In this document: positions 1 to 6,075 of the stretch, piece by piece
Position numbering within the stretch: the first letter of the stretch is position 1
Layout: each line of letters starts with the position of its first letter
DNA from: an uncultured Pseudomonadota bacterium
GTDB taxonomy: Bacteria; Pseudomonadota; Gammaproteobacteria; Burkholderiales; Usitatibacteraceae
Length of the DNA: 7,164 nucleotides
Direction of reading: 5' to 3'
Assembly (NCBI GenBank): GCA_946885905.1
Contig: CAMPHL010000127.1
Coordinates: 1-7,164, forward strand
Made by a program: the position numbers and the translations under genes
The notes under the pieces: model-generated
What the model was told of the DNA's origin: nothing
Databases searched by the model: none
Seen by the model: the letters and a program-made list of their open reading frames with translations, nothing else

Positions 1-1
1 A

Positions 2-115
2 GCCGAGAACGCGCGCAAGGACCTGCACGCGATGGGCGACACCGCCCTCGCACCCGCGAAAGGCGGCGCCGCAGCGGTGAAGTCGGCAACCCGCGAGAAG
101 GCGACCGTCCGCTAG
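2..115 (+). CDS. C-terminal tail of an unidentified protein (partial)
   Basis: The reading frame is open from the left edge and stops at TAG (113-115), leaving 37 residues. About 33 of the 37 codons end in G or C, which fits real coding sequence in this high-GC genome better than chance. The visible tail is rich in Ala, Lys, Arg and Gly and contains no Cys or Trp, so it looks like a flexible, basic C-terminus, not a folded domain. I do not recognise the family and the upstream body is outside the window, so no function is assigned. It converges on the small minus-strand gene ending at 142, with only 26 bp between the two stop codons. Confidence 0.55.
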   Translation, partial: AENARKDLHAMGDTALAPAKGGAAAVKSATREKATVR

Positions 116-141
116 GACGGCCGCGCGTCCAGCTCCGCTCA

Positions 142-291
142 TCAAGGCCAACCATCGGTGTTGTCGCCGCCGCCGGCGAGCGACAGCTCGAACTCGTCCA
201 GCAGCCGGATCTGGGTCGCGTTCGGATGGGCCTTGGGCTCGAGGCGCTCATCGCCCTTCGCGGAGTCTGTCCTGACGTCGGTTTCTTTCAT
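142..291 (-). CDS. 49-aa peptide with a Gly-Gly-Gly motif and short Trp-Pro tail (RiPP-precursor-like, unproven)
   Basis: This gene is short (49 codons plus TGA). The ATG at 291 is preceded by AGGAAGGGG (297-305, minus strand), a good Shine-Dalgarno at normal distance. About 41 of 49 codons end in G or C, matching coding sequence here. The product has a charged, hydrophilic N-terminal half (residues 1-27), then an amphipathic segment IRLLDEFELSLAGGG (28-42), then DNTDGWP (43-49). The order charged leader, LxxFELSLAGG, short tail resembles double-glycine leader peptides of bacteriocins and RiPPs: Leu38 sits at -4 and Leu30 at -12 if cleavage follows Gly41. I see no modifying enzyme or transporter in the window, so precursor function is inference. 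It could equally be a small regulatory or orphan peptide. It lies 116 bp downstream of the peptidase gene on the same strand and may have its own promoter. Confidence 0.55.
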   Translation of the reverse strand: MKETDVRTDSAKGDERLEPKAHPNATQIRLLDEFELSLAGGGDNTDGWP

Positions 292-369
292 GGGATCCCC
301 TTCCTGGTTGGTGGAAGGCCGGTGCGGCGCTTCCTGGATCCCATGTTGCGCGTGTTAATGAAATACTAC

Positions 370-386
370 AAGCGCTCCGGCCGCTT
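370..386 (-). terminator. small hairpin after the MtfA-like gene (weak terminator candidate)
   Basis: AAGCG (370-374) and CGCTT (382-386) form a 5-bp stem with a 7-nt loop, about 20 bp past the stop codon of the peptidase gene. On the minus strand it is followed by TGTAGTATTTCATTAA, an AT-rich stretch unusual for this window but not a true U-run. It could be a weak terminator for the peptidase gene, or the AT-rich part could belong to the promoter of the small gene at 142-291. Confidence 0.25.
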
Positions 387-407
387 TAACATCTGCACGA
401 AGGCGAG

Positions 408-1241
408 TCAATTCCAGTCGCGCGGGTCGACGCCGTAATAGGCGCAGAGCTCGGCATGGAGGGCGGCATGCGCACCGGCCAGCTCCGCCGGCCGCTCGAA
501 GAACGCCTCGGATGCCACGGCGAAGAACTCCGCCGGGTCGCTGGCGCCGTAGAAGTCGAGCAGGGGCGGATCGCCCGCGGCGGCTCCCCAGGCCGCCTGT
601 TCGCGAAGCCGCGCGAATTCCTCGCCCAGCACCCGCGCCCAGCGCTCGTAGCGGGAGCGCGCATGCAGCAGCGGAGCGCCGTTGGCGTAGCCCTTTTCCT
701 GGTCGAGCTGGTGCGCGAACTCGTGGATCACGACGTTGCGGCCGTCGGCCGGATCGGACGCACCCTGCAGCACGTCTTCCCAGGAAAGCACCACCTGGCC
801 GTGCGACCACGATTCGCCCGACAACGCCTGGCGGGTTTCCTGGAGCACCCCCGAGGGCTCGGGGCGCAGGCGCTCGACGACGAAGGCGGCGGGATACACC
901 AGGATCGTGGAAAGTCCGGGGAAATAGCGCGGCTTGCGCCCGAGCATGAGCAGGCACGCCTGCGCGGCGATGGTGACGCGCACCTCGTCGTCGATCTCCT
1001 GGCCCGCGCATCCCACGAAGTCCTTTTCCGCCATGAACACCGCGACCAGGCGCTCCAGCTCGCGGCGCACGTCGAAGGGGAGGGTGGCATAGCGGGGGAC
1101 GCGGCGACGCAGGATCGCTCGCCACTCCGGGGGAAAAGGCGCAGCGCGCAGCTTGCGGCGCCGTCGCTCGCGCAGGGCCGGCTGCAACAGCAGCCAGCCG
1201 ATGACCAACGCGGCCACGAACAGGACGAGCAGGATCGCCAT
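408..1241 (-). CDS. mtfA: MtfA-like zinc metallopeptidase (M90 family) with N-terminal membrane anchor
   Basis: The product is 277 aa. Residues 2-20 form one hydrophobic helix followed by a strongly basic stretch (about 26-30), consistent with an N-in or signal-anchor membrane segment. The rest matches the MtfA (YeeI) family: the zinc site HEFAHQLD at residues 173-180 gives His173, the catalytic Glu174 and His177, and SDPAEFFAVASEAFFE (about 234-249) supplies the third ligand, probably Glu238 or Glu245. In E. coli, MtfA is a cytosolic aminopeptidase that binds the glucose repressor Mlc; that protein has no membrane helix, so the role here may differ. The frame stays open upstream to an ATG at 1367, but those extra 42 residues are low-complexity and the helix begins right at the ATG at 1241, so I prefer that start despite a pyrimidine-rich upstream region without a Shine-Dalgarno. 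Family call is confident; the start is moderately so. Confidence 0.88.
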   Translation of the reverse strand: MAILLVLFVAALVIGWLLLQPALRERRRRKLRAAPFPPEWRAILRRRVPRYATLPFDVRRELERLVAVFMAEKDFVGCAGQEIDDEVRVTIAAQACLLMLGRKPRYFPGLSTILVYPAAFVVERLRPEPSGVLQETRQALSGESWSHGQVVLSWEDVLQGASDPADGRNVVIHEFAHQLDQEKGYANGAPLLHARSRYERWARVLGEEFARLREQAAWGAAAGDPPLLDFYGASDPAEFFAVASEAFFERPAELAGAHAALHAELCAYYGVDPRDWN

Positions 1242-1464
1242 GGAAAGGAGCTGGGTCCGCGCGGGCGGCCTTTCAAGGCGCCGTGGCAAACTTTGTCTTT
1301 TGGCGCCGGAGAAACGTTCGTGCAAGAACCCGCCAGACCCGCAGCCATATGGGCACTCGAGGCGCAACTGCGATCCCGCCCGTCCAACTATCCCGCGCAG
1401 TGCGCGAAGAGGGACGGCACTCCCTATTGACTCCTCCGGCGCGAGAAATGAACGCGTCGAGGGC
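1242..1464 (-). other. intergenic region between the GNAT and MtfA-like genes
   Basis: These 223 bp lie between the acetyltransferase stop and the peptidase start, both on the minus strand, and should hold the peptidase promoter. A possible -35 TTGCAC (minus strand, around 1319-1324) has no convincing -10. CGCGC-AGT-GCGCG (1394-1406) is a perfect 5-bp hairpin with a 3-nt loop, but it is not followed by a U-run on either strand, so I do not call it a terminator. No small gene here looks real. Confidence 0.4.
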
Positions 1465-1980
1465 TCAGCCGTCCGGATCCCCCGGCGAGAGCTCGAGCTG
1501 CATGAGCACGCTGTCCACCCAGCGCCCGTGCTTGTAGCCCACGCGTTCGAGCAGGCCCACCTGCCGGAAGCCCGCCTTGCGGTGCACGCCGATCGAGGCG
1601 GCGTTGCCGCTGTCGCCGATCACGGCGAGCATCTGCCGCCAGGGACCTCGCCGGCAGCGCGCGATCAGCGCCTCGAGGAGCGCGGTGCCGACGCCCTGGC
1701 CGCGCGCCCGCTCGTCGACGTAGATCGAGTTCTCGAGCGTGTAGCGATAGGCCGAGCGCGCCCGGTAGGCGCTCGCGTAGCCGTAGCCGGCGACGCGGCC
1801 GGCGAGCTCGGCCGCGATGTAGGGCTTGCCCGAAGCGACGATGGCTTCGTAGCGCGAGCGCATCTCGTCGATGGAAGGCGCGATTTCCTCGAAGCTGGCG
1901 AGGCCATGCAGCACGTGGTGGGCGTAGATCGCCTGGATCGCGGGGATGTCGGCGGATGTCGCGTCGCGGATCGTGACCAT
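1465..1980 (-). CDS. GNAT-family N-acetyltransferase (phosphinothricin/L-amino-acid acetyltransferase type)
   Basis: The product is 171 aa, the usual length for the Pat/Bar/MnaT branch of GNAT enzymes, which transfer an acetyl group from acetyl-CoA to a small amine such as phosphinothricin, methionine sulfone or a related amino acid. Key features are the N-terminal strand and helix VTIRDATSADIPAIQAIY (2-19), the acetyl-CoA loop in IYVDERARGQGVGTALLEA (86-104, with the R/QxxGxG signature at Arg93-Gly98), GDSGNAASIGVHRKAGF (122-138), where Asn126 and the following helix are typical, and a final GRWVDSVLM strand (152-160). The exact substrate cannot be told from sequence. The ATG at 1980 lacks a Shine-Dalgarno but has a -10-like CATAAT 6 bp upstream, so the mRNA may be leaderless. 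It is divergent from the CAP-domain gene, 9 bp away. The upstream in-frame extension overlaps that gene and is not coding. Confidence 0.9.
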   Translation of the reverse strand: MVTIRDATSADIPAIQAIYAHHVLHGLASFEEIAPSIDEMRSRYEAIVASGKPYIAAELAGRVAGYGYASAYRARSAYRYTLENSIYVDERARGQGVGTALLEALIARCRRGPWRQMLAVIGDSGNAASIGVHRKAGFRQVGLLERVGYKHGRWVDSVLMQLELSPGDPDG

Positions 1981-1986
1981 GCGCGG

Positions 1987-1992
1987 ATTATG
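1987..1992 (-). promoter_or_regulatory. candidate -10 element for a leaderless GNAT mRNA
   Basis: On the minus strand this reads CATAAT (5 of 6 matches to TATAAT) and ends 6 bp before the ATG at 1980. Transcription would then begin at or next to the A of the start codon. The -35 region (about 2010-2015) is poor, GCGACG. The hexamer overlaps the ATG of the divergent CAP gene, so initiation in this direction could interfere with its translation start region. Predicted from sequence only. Confidence 0.35.
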
Positions 1993-2706
1993 GCGCGGCG
2001 GTTCCTCTTCGTCGCGACGCTTCTCCTCGCGCCGCCCGCCGGGGCCGCGATGGCCGATACCGAGCAGGCCGGGCGCCTCATCGCGCGGCGCACGAACGAC
2101 TTGCGCGCGGAAAACGGCCTTGCCCGCCTGCAGGCCGACGCGGCGCTCGAACGGGCCGCCGAAGGATTCGCCCGATACATGGCGCGCACCGATCGCTACG
2201 GGCATGCGGCCGATGGAAGCCAGCCCGCCGATCGTGCGCAGGCCGGGGGCTACGAGTACTGCCTCGTCTCCGAGAACATCTCGTACCAGTTCCACAGCGA
2301 CGGGTTCGCCACCGAGGAGCTCGCGCGGCGCTTCGTCGAGGGGTGGAAGAGCTCGCCGGGGCACCGGCGCAACATGCTGGAGCCCGACGTCGTCCACATG
2401 GCCGAAGCCGTGGCGCGAAGCGCGCGCACGGGACGCTACTACGCGGTACAGATGTTCGGGCGCCCGCGCGACCGGTCGATCGAATTCCGCATCGCGAGCG
2501 TCGCGCGCGGGCCGGTGAGGTACCGGATCGATTCGGAGGACTTCACGCTGGGTAGCGGCCAGGAGCGCGTGCACACGGTGTGCAAGCCGGCGACCGTGAC
2601 CTTCGAGGATGCCGCGAATGCGGAGGGCCGGACGTTCCGGCCCTCCCATGGGGACCGGTTGCACGTCGAGGGCGATCGCCGCCTCGTCGTGCGCACCGGG
2701 AGGTAG
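1990..2706 (+). CDS. exported CAP-domain (SCP/PR-1-like) protein
   Basis: The product is 238 aa. Residues 1-22 form a plausible Sec signal peptide: Arg3-Arg4, a hydrophobic core, then AGAAMA with cleavage probable after Ala20 or Ala22. The CAP domain covers about 25-160 and shows its signature elements: a family helix with RRTNDLRAENGLARL (33-47), His72 in YGHAADG, Glu95 in SENIS, His125 in SPGHRRNML, and YYAVQMFGRP (150-159). The usual glycine-rich strand after the GHRRNML helix is replaced by VVHMAEAVA (134-142), a departure from the family consensus. A beta-rich extension (about 165-238) with one cysteine (Cys198) has no recognised family. Bacterial CAP proteins are secreted or periplasmic and their activity is mostly unknown. 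The ATG at 1990 is chosen because the signal peptide starts there. The frame is open far upstream, but that part is antisense to the GNAT gene. Confidence 0.85.
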   Translation: MARRFLFVATLLLAPPAGAAMADTEQAGRLIARRTNDLRAENGLARLQADAALERAAEGFARYMARTDRYGHAADGSQPADRAQAGGYEYCLVSENISYQFHSDGFATEELARRFVEGWKSSPGHRRNMLEPDVVHMAEAVARSARTGRYYAVQMFGRPRDRSIEFRIASVARGPVRYRIDSEDFTLGSGQERVHTVCKPATVTFEDAANAEGRTFRPSHGDRLHVEGDRRLVVRTGR

Positions 2707-2714
2707 TCACTCCA

Positions 2715-2730
2715 GAGGCGAGCTTGCCTC
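2715..2730. terminator. hairpin between convergent CAP and DUF3597 genes
   Basis: GAGGC (2715-2719) pairs with GCCTC (2726-2730) across a 6-nt loop, 8 bp past the CAP stop codon, in a 46-bp convergent gap. There is no T-run on either side, so it is at best a weak or factor-assisted bidirectional terminator. Confidence 0.25.
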
Positions 2731-2752
2731 GGTCGCTCCGGAGGCCATGGCC

Positions 2753-3184
2753 CTAGTCGCGCAGGCTTTGCGGGACCTTGCCGCCGTTCTCGGCCACCTT
2801 GCGCATCACCGCCTTGTGCAGCGCGATGTTCTGCTCCGCGCTGCCGTGCGCGCCGGCGTTGACGCCGAGCTCCTTCGCGAGCTCCTTGCGCGCCTCGAGG
2901 CTCGAGTCGATGTCGAGCATCTTGAGGAGGTCGACGATCGAGGTGCGCCAGTTGCCGCCGCCGCCCTTGGCCTTCGCGTAGCCCTCCATCACGACCTCGA
3001 TGTCGATCGCCGGCGCCTGCTGTGGCGCGGCCGTAGGAGGCACGGAAGTGGTGCTCGTGCCCTGTTGCCGGGGCGCGGGCTGCTGGTATTGCGCCTGCTG
3101 GGTGGGAGCGGCCTCGGCCTGCTTGTCGCGGCCGCCGAGCGCTCCGCCGCGAAGCTTCTCCATGATCGAGCTGAAGATGCCCAT
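2753..3184 (-). CDS. DUF3597-family protein
   Basis: The product is 143 aa and fits the DUF3597 family from end to end. The N-terminus MGIFSSIMEKL (1-11) is the conserved short helix, residues 20-58 are a Gln/Pro/Ala/Thr-rich disordered linker, and the C-terminal helical domain (about 59-143) carries the family hallmarks WRTSIVDLLKMLDIDSS (79-95), ARKELAKELG (98-107), NIALHKAVMRKVAENGGKVP (119-138). There is no signal peptide or membrane segment, so it should be cytoplasmic. No biochemical function is established for the family; the C-terminal part is a small all-helical fold. The start is fixed by a strong Shine-Dalgarno. It lies 83 bp downstream of the patatin-barrel gene on the same strand, so it may be read through from that gene or have its own promoter. 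Confidence 0.9.
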   Translation of the reverse strand: MGIFSSIMEKLRGGALGGRDKQAEAAPTQQAQYQQPAPRQQGTSTTSVPPTAAPQQAPAIDIEVVMEGYAKAKGGGGNWRTSIVDLLKMLDIDSSLEARKELAKELGVNAGAHGSAEQNIALHKAVMRKVAENGGKVPQSLRD

Positions 3185-3190
3185 GTCTTT

Positions 3191-3196
3191 CTCCTT
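3191..3196 (-). promoter_or_regulatory. strong ribosome binding site of the DUF3597 gene
   Basis: AAGGAG on the minus strand, 6 nt before the ATG at 3184. It is the best Shine-Dalgarno in the window and settles the start of the DUF3597 gene, suggesting high expression compared with its neighbours. Confidence 0.7.
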
Positions 3197-3267
3197 TCTT
3201 CGTGTCGGGAAGAAGGACTTTCTACCATCGCGCGCCGCATGGATGCCGGAAGGCGCCTACAGCGGGC

Positions 3268-5445
3268 TCATTGGTAACTGTTTACCGGACGGCCCAGGAA
3301 GAGGTAGATCGCGGACTGGCCCCCGAAGGTCTTGCCCCAGGCGAAGTAGAGCGGGCCGACGATCGAGTCGAGGCCCACGAAGATCGAGGCGGCCTTCTGC
3401 AGGTCGCTGCGCCCGGCGCCCTCGCTGCGCTGCCAGGCCTTGCCCGCTTCCAGCGACGCGCCCAGGTACCAATCGCCCCCGAACGCCCCGCGCATCTGGC
3501 CCATGCGCCAATAGGCGAGGCCGGCTGCGAAACCCACCCGGGAGCCGGCTATCGCGCCGGCGGGCGTGCCCGACAGGTTGAACAGTCCTCCCAGGGCGAA
3601 CGACCCGCGATCGTCGCGCGAGTCCTGCGCGCCGAGCAGGCCCGTGAGGGTGAGGTTGCCGAAGGTCACGGGGACGAGCGCGCTTGCCTGCCAGACGTGG
3701 ATCGGGTCTTGCGTGTCGCGGTAGTCCAGGCGCAGGGCGTCGGCATTCATCGCGTATCCGCGGCGGGGGAAGTTCGCGTCGTCGAGCGTATCGAAGAGCA
3801 CCCCGACGCGCCCCACGTTCGCGCCATCCGCGGCGATTCCCTCGAAACGGCTGCTGATGGTGGGCTTGCTCTCGTAGCGCTCGTGTCCCAGGCCGACACG
3901 GACCACGCCCACGTTGCCGAGCCTGCGCCCGGCGAACGCGTACGCACCTTCCGTCTGGTGGGTGAAGCGGTCGGTGCGCCGGAAACCGTCGTAGAGGTCC
4001 CGGTTGACCTTGATCGCCTGCAGCGTCGCCTCGACGAACCATGGGCTGCCGGGTCCGAGCGGCTGGTAGAAGGACGTGAGGAAGCGGCGCACGTCGCCGA
4101 TCGCCACCTCGTTGCGCCACTCCGCGCCCCACGGGTTGATCCAGGTGCGCGTGTGCTGGAGCGTGAGCGTGAAGCTCGCCTCGGTGCCGAAATCGGACAC
4201 GGCGCGCGCTCCGAACCGGATGTAGTCGGGCCCCCACGGCTTTTCGTTCACGTCGATCACCACCGCGCGGCGACCTTCCTCCAGCACGGTGCGCACGTCC
4301 ACGCGCTCGAACTCGCCCGACCCGTGGATCACGCGCGCGGCCTTCACCAGCGCCTCGTCGTCGGGTTTCGAGCCGACGGCCACGCCCGCGCGCTCGACCG
4401 CCTCGCGCCTGAGCGCCTCCGGATTGGTGCGCTTCGTGCCCACGATGCGGATCTCGCCGACCGGCAGCTCGGGGACGGTGGCGAAGCGTTGGCGCTGCGA
4501 TTCCCAGGCGGCGTACTGCTCGGGGCTCACGGAGAGCGCCGCGAGGCGGGAAGCCATGGCGCGGCCCGCCCGCTCGCCGATCTCGATCAACTCCTTGCCG
4601 CGCTGGAAGTCGACGAAGCTCACGCCGGTGAGGTCGGGCGAGATGAGGATGTCGTGCGGCCGGAGCTTTTGGAGCGAGGCCTCGACGTTGGCCTCGGTGA
4701 GGATGTTGATCATCTGCTGGGCCACGCCCAGCGCCGACGAGAGCGCCTCGCGCGGCAAGAGCGGCGTGCCCACGTTCACCGCGATGATCACGTCCGCGCC
4801 CAGGTCCCGGGCCGCCTCGACGGGGAGGTTGCGCACCAGGCCGCCGTCGCCCAGCAGCCGTCCCGCGACCTCCGCCGGCGCGAAAGCGCCCGGGATCGAC
4901 ATCGAGGCGCGCATCGCGACCGACAAAGGGACGTCGGCCAGCACCACCGGGCGGCCCGTTTCCAGGTCGGTCGCGACCGCACGGAAAAGGATGGGCAGCT
5001 CGTTCAGCGTCGCGACGTCGGCATGCCGCGAGATCGAGCGCAGGAACTCCTCGAGGTTCTGCGACCCGAGCGCGCCGCGCGGCAGCACGAGGCCTCCGTC
5101 CTTGAAGCCGAGCTCGGTCTTGCCGATGAAGCGCACGTCGTCTTCCTTGCGCCGGAACGACAGGTCCTCGCGGGGGGCTCGGTCGGAAAAGATCTGCGCC
5201 CAGTTCGCCTCGCCCACCAGCTCCTCCATCTGCGCGGGCGTGCGTCCGGCCGCGTAGGCGCCGCCCACGATCGAGCCCATGCTCGTCGCGACGATGAAGT
5301 CGACGGGGATGCGCTGCTCGGCGAGCACCTTGAGCACGCCGATGTGCGACAGGCCGCGGGCCCCGCCGCCGGAGAGCACGAGCCCCACCTTGGGCCGCGG
5401 CGCCGGTTCGGGCTGCTGCGCGAAGCTGCGAAGTGCGCTGGCCAA
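3268..5445 (-). CDS. patatin-like phospholipase fused to POTRA and Omp85-type beta-barrel (PlpD-like, type Vd)
   Basis: The product is 725 aa from a TTG start at 5445. The patatin domain (about 18-320) has the oxyanion-hole motif SGGGARGLSHIGVL (25-38), the nucleophile elbow ATSMG with Ser55, the ASMSIPGAFAP block (180-190) and the catalytic Asp200 in GDGG, i.e. a complete Ser-Asp dyad. A single POTRA-like segment (about 327-402, starting GEIRIVG) precedes a membrane-barrel region (about 405-725) of alternating strands. This order matches Pseudomonas PlpD, a type Vd autotransporter whose barrel carries a lipase outward across the outer membrane. Oddities: no signal peptide can be found, the nucleophile elbow has Ala where Gly is usual, and the last strand ends in VNSYQ instead of an aromatic residue. 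The start rests on GGGAGG 5 nt upstream; no in-frame ATG or GTG gives a better one. Upstream sequence in the same frame overlaps YaeQ and is not coding. It sits 76 bp downstream of yaeQ. Confidence 0.88.
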   Translation of the reverse strand: MASALRSFAQQPEPAPRPKVGLVLSGGGARGLSHIGVLKVLAEQRIPVDFIVATSMGSIVGGAYAAGRTPAQMEELVGEANWAQIFSDRAPREDLSFRRKEDDVRFIGKTELGFKDGGLVLPRGALGSQNLEEFLRSISRHADVATLNELPILFRAVATDLETGRPVVLADVPLSVAMRASMSIPGAFAPAEVAGRLLGDGGLVRNLPVEAARDLGADVIIAVNVGTPLLPREALSSALGVAQQMINILTEANVEASLQKLRPHDILISPDLTGVSFVDFQRGKELIEIGERAGRAMASRLAALSVSPEQYAAWESQRQRFATVPELPVGEIRIVGTKRTNPEALRREAVERAGVAVGSKPDDEALVKAARVIHGSGEFERVDVRTVLEEGRRAVVIDVNEKPWGPDYIRFGARAVSDFGTEASFTLTLQHTRTWINPWGAEWRNEVAIGDVRRFLTSFYQPLGPGSPWFVEATLQAIKVNRDLYDGFRRTDRFTHQTEGAYAFAGRRLGNVGVVRVGLGHERYESKPTISSRFEGIAADGANVGRVGVLFDTLDDANFPRRGYAMNADALRLDYRDTQDPIHVWQASALVPVTFGNLTLTGLLGAQDSRDDRGSFALGGLFNLSGTPAGAIAGSRVGFAAGLAYWRMGQMRGAFGGDWYLGASLEAGKAWQRSEGAGRSDLQKAASIFVGLDSIVGPLYFAWGKTFGGQSAIYLFLGRPVNSYQ

Positions 5446-5450
5446 GGAGA

Positions 5451-5456
5451 CCTCCC
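5451..5456 (-). promoter_or_regulatory. ribosome binding site supporting a TTG start for the PlpD-like gene
   Basis: GGGAGG on the minus strand, separated by TCTCC (5 nt) from the TTG at 5445. It decides the start of the patatin-barrel gene, because no ATG in that frame lies between the end of yaeQ and the patatin motif. Confidence 0.55.
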
Positions 5457-5521
5457 GTCCCGCTGGTTGGGCGCTGTACCTTACCAGCCGTGTGCGCGCG
5501 ACGAGGGCGTCGCGGCCGCGC

Positions 5522-6073
5522 TCATGCCGCGCCGCCGCTGAAGAGCACCCGCGGCTCGAAGTGGAAGGTGCCCGCCTCCCCGGAGAAATAGAGCTGGCCT
5601 TCCTGGATGGTGCAGTCCAGGCGCATCGTGCGCTCGGCCATGGATTCGAGCGCCGCCGCGGCCTCGTCGGGGATGTCGACCACGGTGAGGTTGTCGAGGC
5701 GCTGCAGGGCCTCCCGGTTCTGCTCCCACCACAGCGCCGCGCTGCGGCCCCCATAGGTGTAGACCTTCACCTCGCGGGCGCGCCCGGCGGCCTTGCGCAG
5801 GTCGCGACCGTCCGGCAGCCCCACGTCGATCCAGAGCTCGATCGCGCCGGTGAGGTCGCGCCTGACCAGGTCGGGCTCGTCCTCGGCCGAGAGCCCGCGC
5901 CCGAACTCGAGCGCGTCGTCCGCGTTCAACGCGAAGGCGAGCAGGCGCACCATCATGCGCTCGTCGTTCTCCGACGGGTGGCGCGCGATGGTGAGCGCGT
6001 GGGTGCCGAAGTGGCCGCGGTCCAGGTCCGAGACCTGCAGCTCGGCCTTGAAGATCGTGGCCTTGAGCGCCAC
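5522..6073 (-). CDS. yaeQ: YaeQ family protein
   Basis: The product is 183 aa, close to the roughly 181 aa of E. coli YaeQ, and matches along its length: ALKATIFKAELQVSDLDR (2-19), THALTIARHPSENDERMMVR (24-43), LSAEDEPDLV (61-70), IELWIDVGLPD (78-88) and EVKVYTY (101-107). Structures of the family show a variant of the PD-(D/E)XK nuclease fold, and the acidic residues in EPD (66-68), Glu79 and Asp83 lie in the region of its would-be active site. Biological function is not established; an early claim that it substitutes for RfaH was not upheld. Cytoplasmic, with no signal peptide. I chose the GTG at 6073 because the family's N-terminal sequence begins exactly there. The codon lies 2 bp after the TAA of the upstream 88-aa gene, so translation is probably coupled. 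Confidence 0.92.
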   Translation of the reverse strand: MALKATIFKAELQVSDLDRGHFGTHALTIARHPSENDERMMVRLLAFALNADDALEFGRGLSAEDEPDLVRRDLTGAIELWIDVGLPDGRDLRKAAGRAREVKVYTYGGRSAALWWEQNREALQRLDNLTVVDIPDEAAAALESMAERTMRLDCTIQEGQLYFSGEAGTFHFEPRVLFSGGAA

Positions 6074-6075
6074 GG

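Noticed and set aside
158..438. Plus-strand short frames over the 49-aa gene
   Set aside because: No ribosome binding site and shadow-like composition; the minus-strand frame has better third-position bias and a Shine-Dalgarno.
355..1125. Second minus-strand frame overlapping the MtfA-like gene
   Set aside because: Arg/Ala/Gly-rich translation without domains, sharing the strand but not the frame of the real gene.
1394..1406. CGCGC-AGT-GCGCG hairpin between the GNAT and MtfA-like genes
   Set aside because: No U-run on either side and of low complexity; kept only as a note in the intergenic entry.
456..1430. Plus-strand open frame opposite the MtfA-like gene
   Set aside because: Antisense to a well-supported M90 peptidase with an intact HExxH motif; composition is shadow-like.
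1153..1989. Upstream in-frame extension of the CAP gene
   Set aside because: This part is antisense to the GNAT gene, and the signal peptide begins only at the ATG at 1990.
2743..2752. Perfect 10-bp palindrome GGCCATGGCC beside the DUF3597 stop
   Set aside because: Short and GC-rich, with no loop or T-run; palindromes of this size are frequent by chance here.
5481..5525. 14-codon frame starting at the ATGA overlap with the yaeQ stop (minus strand)
   Set aside because: Ser/Ala-rich, no family, not hydrophobic enough for a signal peptide; the overlap could be chance in this sequence.
3202..5541. Very long plus-strand open frame (779 codons) opposite the PlpD-like gene
   Set aside because: It is antisense to a clear patatin-barrel protein; its product is Arg/Ala/His/Glu-rich with no recognisable domain. 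Long antisense frames are expected in high-GC coding DNA.
5446..5754. Upstream in-frame extension of the PlpD-like gene into yaeQ
   Set aside because: Overlaps yaeQ in another frame and adds no signal peptide or family sequence; TTG with GGGAGG at 5451-5456 is a better start.
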